A model generated the notes under the pieces. That model was given only the letters and a program-made list of their open reading frames with translations. It was not told where the DNA came from and ran no database searches. A stretch of 64,000 nucleotides of DNA, from positions 558,001-622,000 of the forward strand of contig CAVQCJ010000006.1 in assembly GCA_963711005.1 (NCBI GenBank), written 5' to 3'. This document shows positions 10,230 to 17,734 of this stretch, piece by piece; within the stretch, counting starts at the first letter, position 1, and each line of letters starts with the position of its first letter. This DNA comes from CAVQCJ01 sp963711005. GTDB taxonomy: Bacteria; Actinomycetota; Actinomycetes; Prado026. The position numbers were made by a program, and so were the translations under genes.

Positions 10230-12348
10230 TCACCGCACGCCGGCGGCGTCCATCCCGCGGAGCTCCTTCTTGAGCTCGCCGATCTCGTCGCGCAGCCGGG
10301 CCGCCAGCTCGAACTGAAGCTCGGCGGCCGCCGCGTGCATCTGGTCGCTCAGCTGCTGGATGAGGTCGGCGAGGGCCGAGCGCGGCATGCCGGCCAGGTC
10401 GGCGGCGTGCCGGCCGACCCCGTCCGTGCCGGTGCGCGAGCGCAGGCCGGGGACTGGCGCCTTGCCCCGGCTCTGCTGCCGGCCCGAGCCGCCGAGCAGC
10501 TGCTCGGTGTCGGCGTCCTCGCGGGCGATCAGCTCGGTGATGTCGGTGATCCGCTTGCGCAGCGGCTGCGGGTCGAGTCCGCGCTCGGTGTTGTAGGCGA
10601 CCTGCTTGGCCCGGCGCCGGTTCGTCTCCTCGATCGCCTGCGCCATCGACGGCGTGACCTTGTCCGCGTACATGTGCACCTGGCCGGACACGTTGCGTGC
10701 CGCCCGCCCGATGGTCTGGATCAGCGATGTCGCCGAGCGCAGGAAGCCCTCCTTGTCGGCGTCGAGGATCGAGACCAGCGACACCTCCGGGAGGTCGAGC
10801 CCCTCGCGCAGCAGGTTGATCCCCACCAGCACGTCGAACTCGCCGCTGCGCAGCTCGCGCAGCAGCTCGACCCGGCGCAGCGTGTCCACCTCGGAGTGCA
10901 GGTAGCGGACCCGGATGCCCAGCTCGAGAAGGTAGTCGGTGAGGTCCTCGGACATCTTCTTCGTCAACGTGGTGACCAGCACCCGCTCGCCGCGCTCGGC
11001 GCGCTCCCTGATCTCGTGCACGAGGTCGTCGATCTGACCCTTGGTCGGCTTCACGACCACCTCGGGGTCGATCAGCCCGGTCGGCCGGATGATCTGCTCC
11101 ACCACGCCCTTGCCGCGACCCAGCTCGTACGGCCCGGGGGTCGCCGACAGGTAGACGGTCTGGCCGATCCGCTCGACGAACTCCTCCCACCGCAAGCGGG
11201 CGGTTGTCGATCGCGCTGGGCAGCCGGAAGCCGTGCTCGACGAGCACCCGCTTGCGCGACATGTCGCCCTCGTACATGGCGCCGATCTGCGGGACGGTCA
11301 CGTGCGACTCGTCGATGACGAGCAGGAAGTCCTCCGGGAAGTAGTCGAGCAGCGTGTTCGGCGAGCTCCCCGGCGCCCGGCCGTCGATGTGCCGGCTGTA
11401 GTTCTCGATGCCGGAGCAGGACCCGACCTGGCGCATCATCTCGAGGTCGTAGGTCGTGCGCATGCGCAGCCGCTGCGCCTCCAGCAGGTGACCCTGCCGC
11501 TCGAGCTCGGCCAGCCGGTCGACCAGCTCCAGCTCGATGCCGGCGATGGCCCGCTCCATCCGCTCCGGTCCCGCGACGTAGTGCGACGCCGGGAAGACGT
11601 ACAGCGACTCGTCCTCGGTGACCACCTCGCCGGTCAGCGGGTGCAGCGTCATCAGCCGGTCGATCGTGTCGCCGAACATCTCGATGCGCACCGCGAGCTG
11701 CTCGTACACCGGGAAGATCTCGATGGTGTCGCCGCGGACCCGGAACGTGCCCCGGGTGAACGCCAGGTCGTTGCGGGTGTACTGGATGTCGACGAACCGG
11801 CGGAGCATCTGGTCGCGCTCGAGCGTGTCGCCGACCTTCAGCGGCACCATCCGGTCGACGTACTCCTGCGGGGTGCCCAGGCCGTAGATGCACGACACCG
11901 AGGCCACCACGACGACGTCCCGGCGGGTCAGCAGGCTGTTGGTCGCCGAGTGCCGCAGCCGCTCCACCTCGTCGTTGATCGAGGAGTCCTTCTCGATGTA
12001 GGTGTCCGTCTGCGGGATGTACGCCTCGGGCTGGTAGTAGTCGTAGTAGCTCACGAAGTACTCGACGGCGTTGTGCGGGAGCAGCTCACGGAACTCCGTG
12101 GCCAGCTGCGCAGCCAGGGTCTTGTTCGGGGCGATGACCAGGGTGGGGCGCTGCAGCCGCTCGACCAGCCAGGCGGTCGTGGCGGACTTGCCGGTGCCGG
12201 TGGCACCGAGCAGGACGATGTCGGGCTCGCCGGCCAGGACGCGCCGCTCGAGATCGTCGATGGCCTGCGGCTGGTCACCGGACGGCGAGAAGTCGCTGAC
12301 GACGGTGAACGGGGAGACCCGCCGCTCGAGATCGGTGACCGGACGCAT
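10230..12348 (-). CDS. uvrB: Excinuclease ABC subunit B, broken by a one-base insertion
   Basis: UvrB is the helicase-like core of the excision nuclease. The 5' frame holds the Walker A motif GATGTGKS (about residues 37-44), the beta-hairpin region YFVSYYDYYQPEAY and DESHVTVPQ. After IDNRPL the reading frame moves by one, and RWEEFVERIGQTVYLSATPGPYE and the rest (ILDADKEGFLRS, QTIGRAARN, the C-terminal UVR motif) follow. Removing one A from the + strand AA at 11194-11195 gives a 705-residue UvrB. ATG 12348 is preceded by TACGGT with a 6-nt gap (leaderless). A 58-bp tandem array lies just upstream. Confidence 0.92.
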
Positions 12349-12354
12349 CCCCCT

Positions 12355-12360
12355 ACCGTA
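12355..12360 (-). promoter_or_regulatory. Leaderless -10 box of uvrB
   Basis: TACGGT on the minus strand with a 6-nt gap to ATG 12348. It is half of the palindrome ACCGTACGGT (12355-12364), which puts an equivalent TACGGT on the plus strand facing the repeat array. Confidence 0.5.
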
Positions 12361-12387
12361 CGGTCCGCCGCCGACAGCCGCGCCCTG

Positions 12388-12650
12388 CCACAGAACGGCT
12401 CCTCGCCTCGCCGCTCGGATGCCGACGGTCGCGCTCGGGTCGTCGCCACGGAACGGCTCCTCGCCTCGCCGCTCGGATGCCGACGGTCGCGCTCGGGTCG
12501 TCGCCACAGAACGGCTCCTCGCCTCGCCGCTCGGATGCCGACGGTCGCGCTCGGGTCGTCGCCACAGAACGGCTCCTCGCCTCGCCGCTCGGATGCCGAC
12601 TGGTCGCGCTCGGGTCGTCGCCACAGAACGGCTCCTCGCCTCGCCGCTCG
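12388..12650. repeat. 58-bp tandem repeat array upstream of uvrB (4.5 copies)
   Basis: Units at 12388-12445, 12446-12503, 12504-12561 and 12562-12620 (one extra T in the last) and a partial unit to about 12650. On the + strand each unit starts CCACAGAACGGCTCCTCGCC and continues through GGATGCCGACGGTCGCGCTC; the second has one A-to-G change. This array fills most of the 320-bp gap between uvrB and the small membrane gene. There are no unique spacers, so it is not a CRISPR. The 58-bp period is not a multiple of 3, and the many frames that read through it are probably not genes. Confidence 0.95.
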
Positions 12651-12668
12651 GCGTGGGAGCATGAGCCG

Positions 12669-12875
12669 GTGCACGAGCGGAACCAGCGCAACGAGCGTGC
12701 CCGGCACCGGAGGACGCGGAGCCTGCGCCCTCGCGGACGTCACCGGGTGCGCTACGGCAACGCGCGCTGGCTGGTGCCGGCCGGGCTGGCCGTCGGGATC
12801 CTCCTGATCGTCGCGGTCGCGCTGATGATCACCGACGCGACCACCTCGGCGGCCTACCTCACCCCCGTGCGCTGA
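12669..12875 (+). CDS. Small basic single-span membrane protein
   Basis: 68 residues. The N-terminal 38 are strongly basic (repeated Arg/His); one transmembrane helix follows (WLVPAGLAVGILLIVAVALMI, about residues 39-59) and then a short outside tail. A GGGAG sequence lies about 10 nt before the GTG. I do not recognise the family. The stop overlaps the 3' end of coaE on the other strand by 17 nt. It follows the uvrB repeat array, which may therefore lie in its promoter region. Confidence 0.6.
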   Translation: MHERNQRNERARHRRTRSLRPRGRHRVRYGNARWLVPAGLAVGILLIVAVALMITDATTSAAYLTPVR

Positions 12876-13458
12876 GCTCTCGCCAGACGGCGTCCACCCG
12901 CTCGGCCAGCTCGGCCGGAGTGCCGTCGTTGCCGATCACGACGTCGGCCGCGGCCAGCCGCTGCTCCCGGCTCGCCTGGGCGGCCATCCGAGCCCTGGCG
13001 TCCGCCTCCACCATCCCGCGGAGGCGGACTAGCCGGTCCAGCCGCACGTCGTCCGCGGCGTCCACCACCACGACCACGTCGTGGTCGTCCGCGAGCCCGT
13101 TCTCGACCAGCAGCGGGACGCTGTAGACGACCACCGGGCACCCCTGCCGCTCCGCCTCGGCGACCAGCGCCGCCGCCCGGGCCGCCACGAGCGGGTGCAC
13201 GATCGCCTCCAGCCGCCGCAGGGCCGCGGAGTCGGCGAACACGACGGCGGCCAGCGCAGCCCGGTCCAGGCTCCCGTCCGTGGCCCGCACGGCCGCGCCG
13301 AACTCGGCCAGCACCGCCTCCAGACCGGGCGTGCCGGGGGCCACTACCTCCCGGGCGAGCCGGTCCGCATCGACGACCGCGGCACCCCGTTCGGCCAGCA
13401 GCCGCTCAACCTCGGACTTGCCGCTGCCGATCCCCCCGGTAAGCGCGACCTTGATCAC
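12859..13458 (-). CDS. coaE: Dephospho-CoA kinase
   Basis: 199 residues starting VIKVALTGGIGSGKSEVERL, with the P-loop GGIGSGKS (residues 8-15), the DADRLAREVV substrate motif (about 31-40), HPLV and the lid-region arginines. It phosphorylates dephospho-CoA to CoA, the last step of the pathway. Mycobacterial CoaE has an extra C-terminal GrpB-like domain; this one does not. It lies on the same strand as rpsA and uvrB, as in M. tuberculosis, although a secreted-protein gene on the opposite strand separates it from rpsA. Confidence 0.95.
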   Translation of the reverse strand: MIKVALTGGIGSGKSEVERLLAERGAAVVDADRLAREVVAPGTPGLEAVLAEFGAAVRATDGSLDRAALAAVVFADSAALRRLEAIVHPLVAARAAALVAEAERQGCPVVVYSVPLLVENGLADDHDVVVVVDAADDVRLDRLVRLRGMVEADARARMAAQASREQRLAAADVVIGNDGTPAELAERVDAVWRELSARG

Positions 13459-13504
13459 GACACGCAGTCCGTCACCCGATTGGCTCCCCTCGCCGACGCT
13501 CAGT

Positions 13505-13510
13505 TATCGT
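13505..13510 (+). promoter_or_regulatory. Possible -10 box of the secreted GH26-like gene
   Basis: TATCGT, about 97 nt before the ATG at 13607; the leader would carry the AGGAG ribosome-binding site at 13595-13599. Confidence 0.3.
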
Positions 13511-13606
13511 CCTGTGACCAAGTCCAGCCGTGCGGTCTGACGATGGGCGGGCGACCCGGGGAGTACGCGGGAGCCGCGTCGGACCCGGATCATCAGGAGT
13601 CTATTG

Positions 13607-14572
13607 ATGTCGCCCGCCCGCAAGACCTTGCTCGTGTCCACGTCGTTCCTGCTGGCTGCAGCCGCGGCCTTCGGGACCGCAAGCCAGGGAACCGGCCAGG
13701 CAGCCACGGCCTCCAGCCCGATCATCTTCGGGGTCGCCGCCGCTAACCAGACCCAGGTGCTGGCGGCCGAGAAGGTGCAGAGTCGACACGTCGAGGGCAT
13801 CCGCGACTACAAGCCGTGGGACGGGGTCCTGTTCGGGTCGCAGCCCACCTGGATGCGCGACACCGGGCACACGCTGTTCCTCAGCATCAAGGCCGAACGG
13901 GCGAACGGCGCCAAGATCTCGTTCGCCTCGATCGCGGCCGCCCCGGTCGGCAGCCAGCTGTACCACGAGATGCTCAGCATCGCGTTGCAGATCAAGACCT
14001 TCAAGGCGCCGGTGTACATCACGTTCAACCACGAGCCCGAGGCCTCCGGCAGCCAGGCGATGGGCAACGGCCCGCAGTTCGCCGCGGCGTGGCGCAAGTT
14101 CGTCACGGTGCTGCGCGGTGGCGGCGTCACCAATGCGAAGTACATCGCCACGTTCACCGGGTACGGGTTCACCCGCACGGACGCGCAGAGCGTGAACAGC
14201 TACTACCCGGGCGACGCGTACGTCGACGGCGTCGGCGCCGACGTCTACAACTGGGCGTCGTGCAAGAACCAGCCCTGGACGTCGATGGCCATCCTGGTCG
14301 CCGGCATCAAGGCGTTCGGCAACGCGCACCCGACCAAGGGTCTGTACATCATGGAGTACGGCTCGGTCGAGGGCGCGCCCGGCCAGAAGGCGCAGTGGCT
14401 GAAGGACGCCGAGACGCTGTTCAAGTCGACCGGCTACGGCCAGTTCAAGGCCGTGATCCAGTGGACCGGCGTGAACATCAGCTCGAAGTGCTCGTTCAGC
14501 TACAACACCTCGGCCGCATCGCAGTCCGCCTGGGTGACCTGGGGCCACGACCCCGCCTACCTGGCCCAGTAA
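13607..14572 (+). CDS. Secreted glycoside hydrolase-like protein (GH26-type fold)
   Basis: 321 residues with a signal peptide (MSPARKTLLVSTSFLLAAAA, cleavage near AATA). Its core resembles GH26 beta-mannanase-like TIM barrels: YITFNHEPEASGSQ (about residues 145-158, with a candidate acid/base Glu) and YIMEYGSVEG (about 248-257, a candidate nucleophile Glu). Between them is a VDGVGADVYNW strand. No carbohydrate-binding module or cell-wall anchor follows. It probably cleaves a mannan-, glucan- or xylan-like polysaccharide outside the cell. An AGGAG site lies 7 nt before the ATG. It sits alone between coaE and rpsA, both on the other strand. Confidence 0.72.
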   Translation: MSPARKTLLVSTSFLLAAAAAFGTASQGTGQAATASSPIIFGVAAANQTQVLAAEKVQSRHVEGIRDYKPWDGVLFGSQPTWMRDTGHTLFLSIKAERANGAKISFASIAAAPVGSQLYHEMLSIALQIKTFKAPVYITFNHEPEASGSQAMGNGPQFAAAWRKFVTVLRGGGVTNAKYIATFTGYGFTRTDAQSVNSYYPGDAYVDGVGADVYNWASCKNQPWTSMAILVAGIKAFGNAHPTKGLYIMEYGSVEGAPGQKAQWLKDAETLFKSTGYGQFKAVIQWTGVNISSKCSFSYNTSAASQSAWVTWGHDPAYLAQ

Positions 14573-14574
14573 CG

Positions 14575-14644
14575 ACTCTGCCGAGCGAACGGTCGCTGGA
14601 AGGGGTCATCGACCGTCTTCTGGCGACCACTCGCTCGGCAGAGT
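14575..14644. terminator. Long inverted repeat between two convergent genes
   Basis: ACTCTGCCGAGCGA (14575-14588) is matched perfectly by its reverse complement at 14631-14644, and an inner GGTCGC/GCGACC pair continues the stem. It starts 2 bp after the GH26-like stop and ends 20 bp before the rpsA stop. It is best read as a bidirectional transcription terminator. A MITE-like element with 14-bp terminal repeats is an alternative, but no target duplication is visible. Confidence 0.65.
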
Positions 14645-14663
14645 GGGTCAGTGGGTCAGTGGG

Positions 14664-16169
14664 TCAGGACTCGCCGGTGAGCTTCTCGCGCAGCGCGGCG
14701 AGGGCCTCGTCCGAGGCCAGCGTCCCGCCCACCTCGCCCTCGGGCTCCTCCGGCGTCGAGGTGTACGTGGCCGGCGTCTCGGCCACCGCCTCGGCGTCGG
14801 CCTTGCGGGCCTCGTCCACCTGCTTCTTGTGCGCCTCGAATCGGGTCTGGGCCTCGGCGTACTGCCGCTCCCAGGCCTCTCGCTGGGTGTCGTACCCGTC
14901 GAGCCACTCGCCGGTCTCCGGGTCGAAGCCGTCCGGGTAGACGTACTGCCCGGCCTCGTCGTAGGTGGCCGGCATGCCGTACAGCGTGGGGTCGAAGGCG
15001 TCGCCGACGGCTTCGCCGATCGTGCCCTCGTTGGCCTGCTTGAGGGACAGGCTGATCCGGCGCCGCTCGAGGTCGATGTCGATCACCTTGACGAAGATCT
15101 CGTCGCCGACCTGGACGACCTGCTCGGGGATCTCCACGTGCCGCTCGGCGAGCTCGGAGATGTGCACCAGACCCTCGATGCCCTCGTCCACCCGGACGAA
15201 CGCGCCGAACGGCACCAGCTTCGTGACCTTGCCGGGCACGACCTGGCCGATCTGGTGGGTCCTGGCGAACTGCTGCCAGGGGTCTTCCTGCGTCGCCTTG
15301 AGCGACAGCGAGACGCGCTCGCGGTCCATGTCGACGTCGAGCACCTCGACCGTGACCTCCTGGCCGACCTCCACCACCTCGGACGGGTGGTCGATGTGCT
15401 TCCAGGACAGCTCGGAGACGTGCACGAGGCCGTCCACCCCGCCCAGGTCGACGAACGCGCCGAAGTTGACGATCGAGGACACGACGCCGGACCGGACCTG
15501 GCCCTTCTGCAGGGTGGTGAGGAAGGTCTGGCGCACCTCGGACTGGGTCTGCTCGAGCCACGCGCGGCGGGACAGGACCACGTTGTTGCGGTTCTTGTCC
15601 AGCTCGATGATCTTCGCCTCGAGCTCCTTGCCGACGTACGGCTGCAGGTCGCGGACCCGGCGCATCTCCACGAGCGAGGCGGGCAGGAAGCCGCGCAGGC
15701 CGATGTCCAGGATGAGGCCGCCCTTGACCACCTCGATGACCGAGCCGGTGACGACGCCGTCCTCTTCCTTGATCTTCTCGATCGTGCCCCAGGCGCGCTC
15801 GTACTGGGCGCGCTTCTTGGACAGGATCAGGCGGCCCTCCTTGTCCTCCTTCTGGAGGACCAGGGCCTCGATCTCGTCACCGACCTTGACGACGTCGTTG
15901 GGGTCGACGTCGTGCTTGATCGACAGCTCGCGGGAGGGGATGACGCCCTCGGTCTTGTAACCGATGTCGAGCAGGACCTCGTCGCGGTCGACCTTGACGA
16001 TCACGCCCTCGACGATGTCGCCGTCGTTGAAGTACTTGATGGTCTCGTCGATGGCCGCCATGAAGTCATCGGCCGAGCCGATGTCGTTGACGGCGATCTG
16101 CTTGCTGGGCCCGGCGGGCGCTGCGGCCGCTGCGGCCGGGTCGGACGTGCTGATCGTGCTGGCGGTCAT
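14664..16169 (-). CDS. rpsA: 30S ribosomal protein S1
   Basis: 501 residues. Four S1 RNA-binding domains start near residues 48 (GDIVEGVIVKVDRDEVLLDIG), 133 (EDGVVTGSVIEVVKGGLILDIG), 220 (GQVRSGVVSSIVNFGAFVDLG) and 305 (GQVVPGKVTKLVPFGAFVRVD). A disordered, Glu-rich C-terminal region of about 120 residues follows, as in other actinobacterial S1. S1 helps load structured mRNAs on the 30S subunit. The four-domain form is typical of Gram-positives and shorter than the six-domain E. coli protein. If the TAGACT box at 16342-16347 is its promoter, the leader is about 165 nt, long enough for autoregulation. Confidence 0.95.
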   Translation of the reverse strand: MTASTISTSDPAAAAAAPAGPSKQIAVNDIGSADDFMAAIDETIKYFNDGDIVEGVIVKVDRDEVLLDIGYKTEGVIPSRELSIKHDVDPNDVVKVGDEIEALVLQKEDKEGRLILSKKRAQYERAWGTIEKIKEEDGVVTGSVIEVVKGGLILDIGLRGFLPASLVEMRRVRDLQPYVGKELEAKIIELDKNRNNVVLSRRAWLEQTQSEVRQTFLTTLQKGQVRSGVVSSIVNFGAFVDLGGVDGLVHVSELSWKHIDHPSEVVEVGQEVTVEVLDVDMDRERVSLSLKATQEDPWQQFARTHQIGQVVPGKVTKLVPFGAFVRVDEGIEGLVHISELAERHVEIPEQVVQVGDEIFVKVIDIDLERRRISLSLKQANEGTIGEAVGDAFDPTLYGMPATYDEAGQYVYPDGFDPETGEWLDGYDTQREAWERQYAEAQTRFEAHKKQVDEARKADAEAVAETPATYTSTPEEPEGEVGGTLASDEALAALREKLTGES

Positions 16170-16341
16170 GAGAGTAGGGGCTCCGAAGGTTGACAGGGAT
16201 CGAGCGGGTGCGCGGCGGACCCGTGGAGTGTGCCTGGACCTGCGACGTCTGGCATCCGGGAGGACGCCCGACGACGTGGGGGGAACAGCATCCGGCGCGG
16301 CCTGCTCCGTCCGAGGTCGCGCAGGCCCACAACGCCCGGGA

Positions 16342-16351
16342 AGTCTACGTT
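16342..16351. promoter_or_regulatory. Symmetric bidirectional -10 box between rpsA and a methyltransferase
   Basis: AGTCTACGTT reads as TAGACT on the minus strand (toward rpsA) and TACGTT on the plus strand, sharing the central TA. The plus-strand box lies 7 nt before GTG 16359, a leaderless arrangement. Confidence 0.45.
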
Positions 16352-16358
16352 TGCGCAG

Positions 16359-17171
16359 GTGACAGGGTCAATCGAGGCCGGCCGCGGCGGCACGGTGGGC
16401 CCGGATCCGTCCCGGCGGGCCGCCCGGGCCTGGTGGGACGCCCATGCGGTGGGCTACCAGGCCGAGCACGGCGAGTTCCTGGGCGACTCCCGGTTCGTCT
16501 GGGGCCCGGAGGGCCTGGACGAGCGGGACGCGGGCCTGCTGGGAGAGGTCGAGGGCCGGCGGGTGCTGGAGGTCGGCGCCGGCGCGGCCCAGTGCTCGCG
16601 CTGGCTGCGGGCCGCGGGGGCCCGGCCGGTCGCCGTGGACCTGTCCGGGGGGCAGCTGGCGCAGGCGGCGGCTGCCGACAGCCGGACCGGCGTCGCGGTC
16701 CCAGCCGTCCAGGCCGACGCGGTCGCCCTCCCGTTCGCCGACGGGTCCTTCGACCTGGCCTGCGCGGCCTACGGGGCGTTGCCTTTCGTGGCCGACGCGG
16801 GGGCGGCGCACCGGGAGGTGGCGAGGGTGCTGCGGCCGCACGGCCGCTGGGTGTTCTCGGTGCCGCACCCGGTCCGGTGGGCCTTCCCGGACGTGCCGGG
16901 ACCGGACGGCCTGGTTGCGAAGTACCCCTACTTCGACCGCAGCCCGTACGTGGAGTCCGACGGCGACGGGCGGGTCACGTACGTCGAGCACCACCGCACG
17001 CTCGGCGACCATGTCCGCGGCCTCGTCGCCGCCGGGTTCGAGCTGCTGGACGTGGTCGAGCCGTCGTGGCCGGAGGGGCCGGCCGGGGACGAACAGGTGT
17101 GGGGCGGGTGGTCTCCGCTGCGCGGGCGGCTGCTTCCCGGCACCGCGGTCTTCGTCGCGCAGCGGCGCTGA
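16359..17171 (+). CDS. Class I SAM-dependent methyltransferase
   Basis: 270 residues. The SAM-binding glycine motif I is VLEVGAGAAQCSRWL (about residues 67-81); motif II is PVAVDLSGGQL and the post-motif is LPFADGSFDLACAAYGALPFV, placing it in the Methyltransf_11 group. The substrate is not evident. Streptomyces and mycobacterial relatives of this type are widespread and mostly uncharacterised. GTG 16359 is chosen because a TACGTT box lies 7 nt upstream. It is divergent from rpsA and convergent with the cyclic-nucleotide-binding gene. Confidence 0.85.
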   Translation: MTGSIEAGRGGTVGPDPSRRAARAWWDAHAVGYQAEHGEFLGDSRFVWGPEGLDERDAGLLGEVEGRRVLEVGAGAAQCSRWLRAAGARPVAVDLSGGQLAQAAAADSRTGVAVPAVQADAVALPFADGSFDLACAAYGALPFVADAGAAHREVARVLRPHGRWVFSVPHPVRWAFPDVPGPDGLVAKYPYFDRSPYVESDGDGRVTYVEHHRTLGDHVRGLVAAGFELLDVVEPSWPEGPAGDEQVWGGWSPLRGRLLPGTAVFVAQRR

Positions 17172-17207
17172 CCCGCCGCGCCGTGCCGTCGAGCAGCAGT
17201 GCGGCCG

Positions 17208-17663
17208 TCAGTGGCTCGGGGAGCTCTCGCTGGACCGGAGCCGGGCCGCCAGCGTCCGCAGCAGCACGAGCGACACCTTCGGCTCGTCGCCGAGCAGCCG
17301 GATGAAGTCCTTGCGTCCGATGCGTGCGACCACCACGTCCTCCTGCGCCTCGATCGTGGCGGACCGCGGAGCGTCGTCGAGCAGCGCCAGCTCGCCGAAG
17401 AAGTCGCCGGCACCGAGCTTGACCGGCCGCTTGCCGGGTGGGCGCACGACCGCGGTCCCCTCGAGCATCAGGATGAACGAGTCGCCGGTCGCGCCCTCCC
17501 GGACGATCTTGGTGTAGGCGGGCAGGCGTTGGATCTTGGCCAGCTTGGCGAGGTTGCGCACGTGCCGCGGTGACAGTCCCGAGAACAGCGGGACCTCGGC
17601 CAGCACGTCGGTCCAGTCCGCCTCCGCGACCGTCGGGGTTCGGTCACCATCCAGCTTCGCCAT
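17208..17663 (-). CDS. Stand-alone cyclic nucleotide-binding (CAP_ED) domain protein
   Basis: 151 residues forming one cNMP-binding beta-barrel: VPLFSGLSPRHVRNLAKLA at the start, REGATGDSFILMLEGTA in the middle, and the phosphate-binding cassette FFGELALLDDAPRSATI (about residues 91-107), which keeps the GELAL...RSA signature. No helix-turn-helix or effector domain follows, unlike Crp. It may bind cAMP or only share the fold, and presumably acts through a partner protein. A TACTGT box 7 nt before the ATG indicates a leaderless transcript. Confidence 0.85.
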   Translation of the reverse strand: MAKLDGDRTPTVAEADWTDVLAEVPLFSGLSPRHVRNLAKLAKIQRLPAYTKIVREGATGDSFILMLEGTAVVRPPGKRPVKLGAGDFFGELALLDDAPRSATIEAQEDVVVARIGRKDFIRLLGDEPKVSLVLLRTLAARLRSSESSPSH

Positions 17664-17670
17664 GGCGCGG

Positions 17671-17676
17671 ACAGTA
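17671..17676 (-). promoter_or_regulatory. Leaderless -10 box of the cyclic-nucleotide-binding gene
   Basis: TACTGT on the minus strand with a 7-nt gap to ATG 17663. Confidence 0.5.
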
Positions 17677-17734
17677 CTCCCGCGCCGCCGGCCGCCGCCG
17701 GTCAATCCGCCAGACCCCTCGCCGCTGGGAGGAG

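Noticed and set aside
12388..12650. CRISPR array
   Set aside because: Units are directly joined with no unique spacers, and there are no cas genes.
12353..12744. Short frames through the 58-bp array, some joining the uvrB frame (SERRGEEPFCGDD-like repeats)
   Set aside because: They are translations of the array itself; uvrB starts at 12348 with a -10 at the right distance, so the extension is not used.
12669..12875. ATG at 12661 as the start of the small membrane protein
   Set aside because: It opens a different frame without a transmembrane segment; the GTG at 12669 gives the protein with the clear helix.
13532..13607. GTG-started ORF ending in TGATG at the GH26-like start as another leaderless leader
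   Set aside because: The nearest TANNNT box is over 20 nt away and the main gene has its own AGGAG site, so it does not fit the leaderless pattern.
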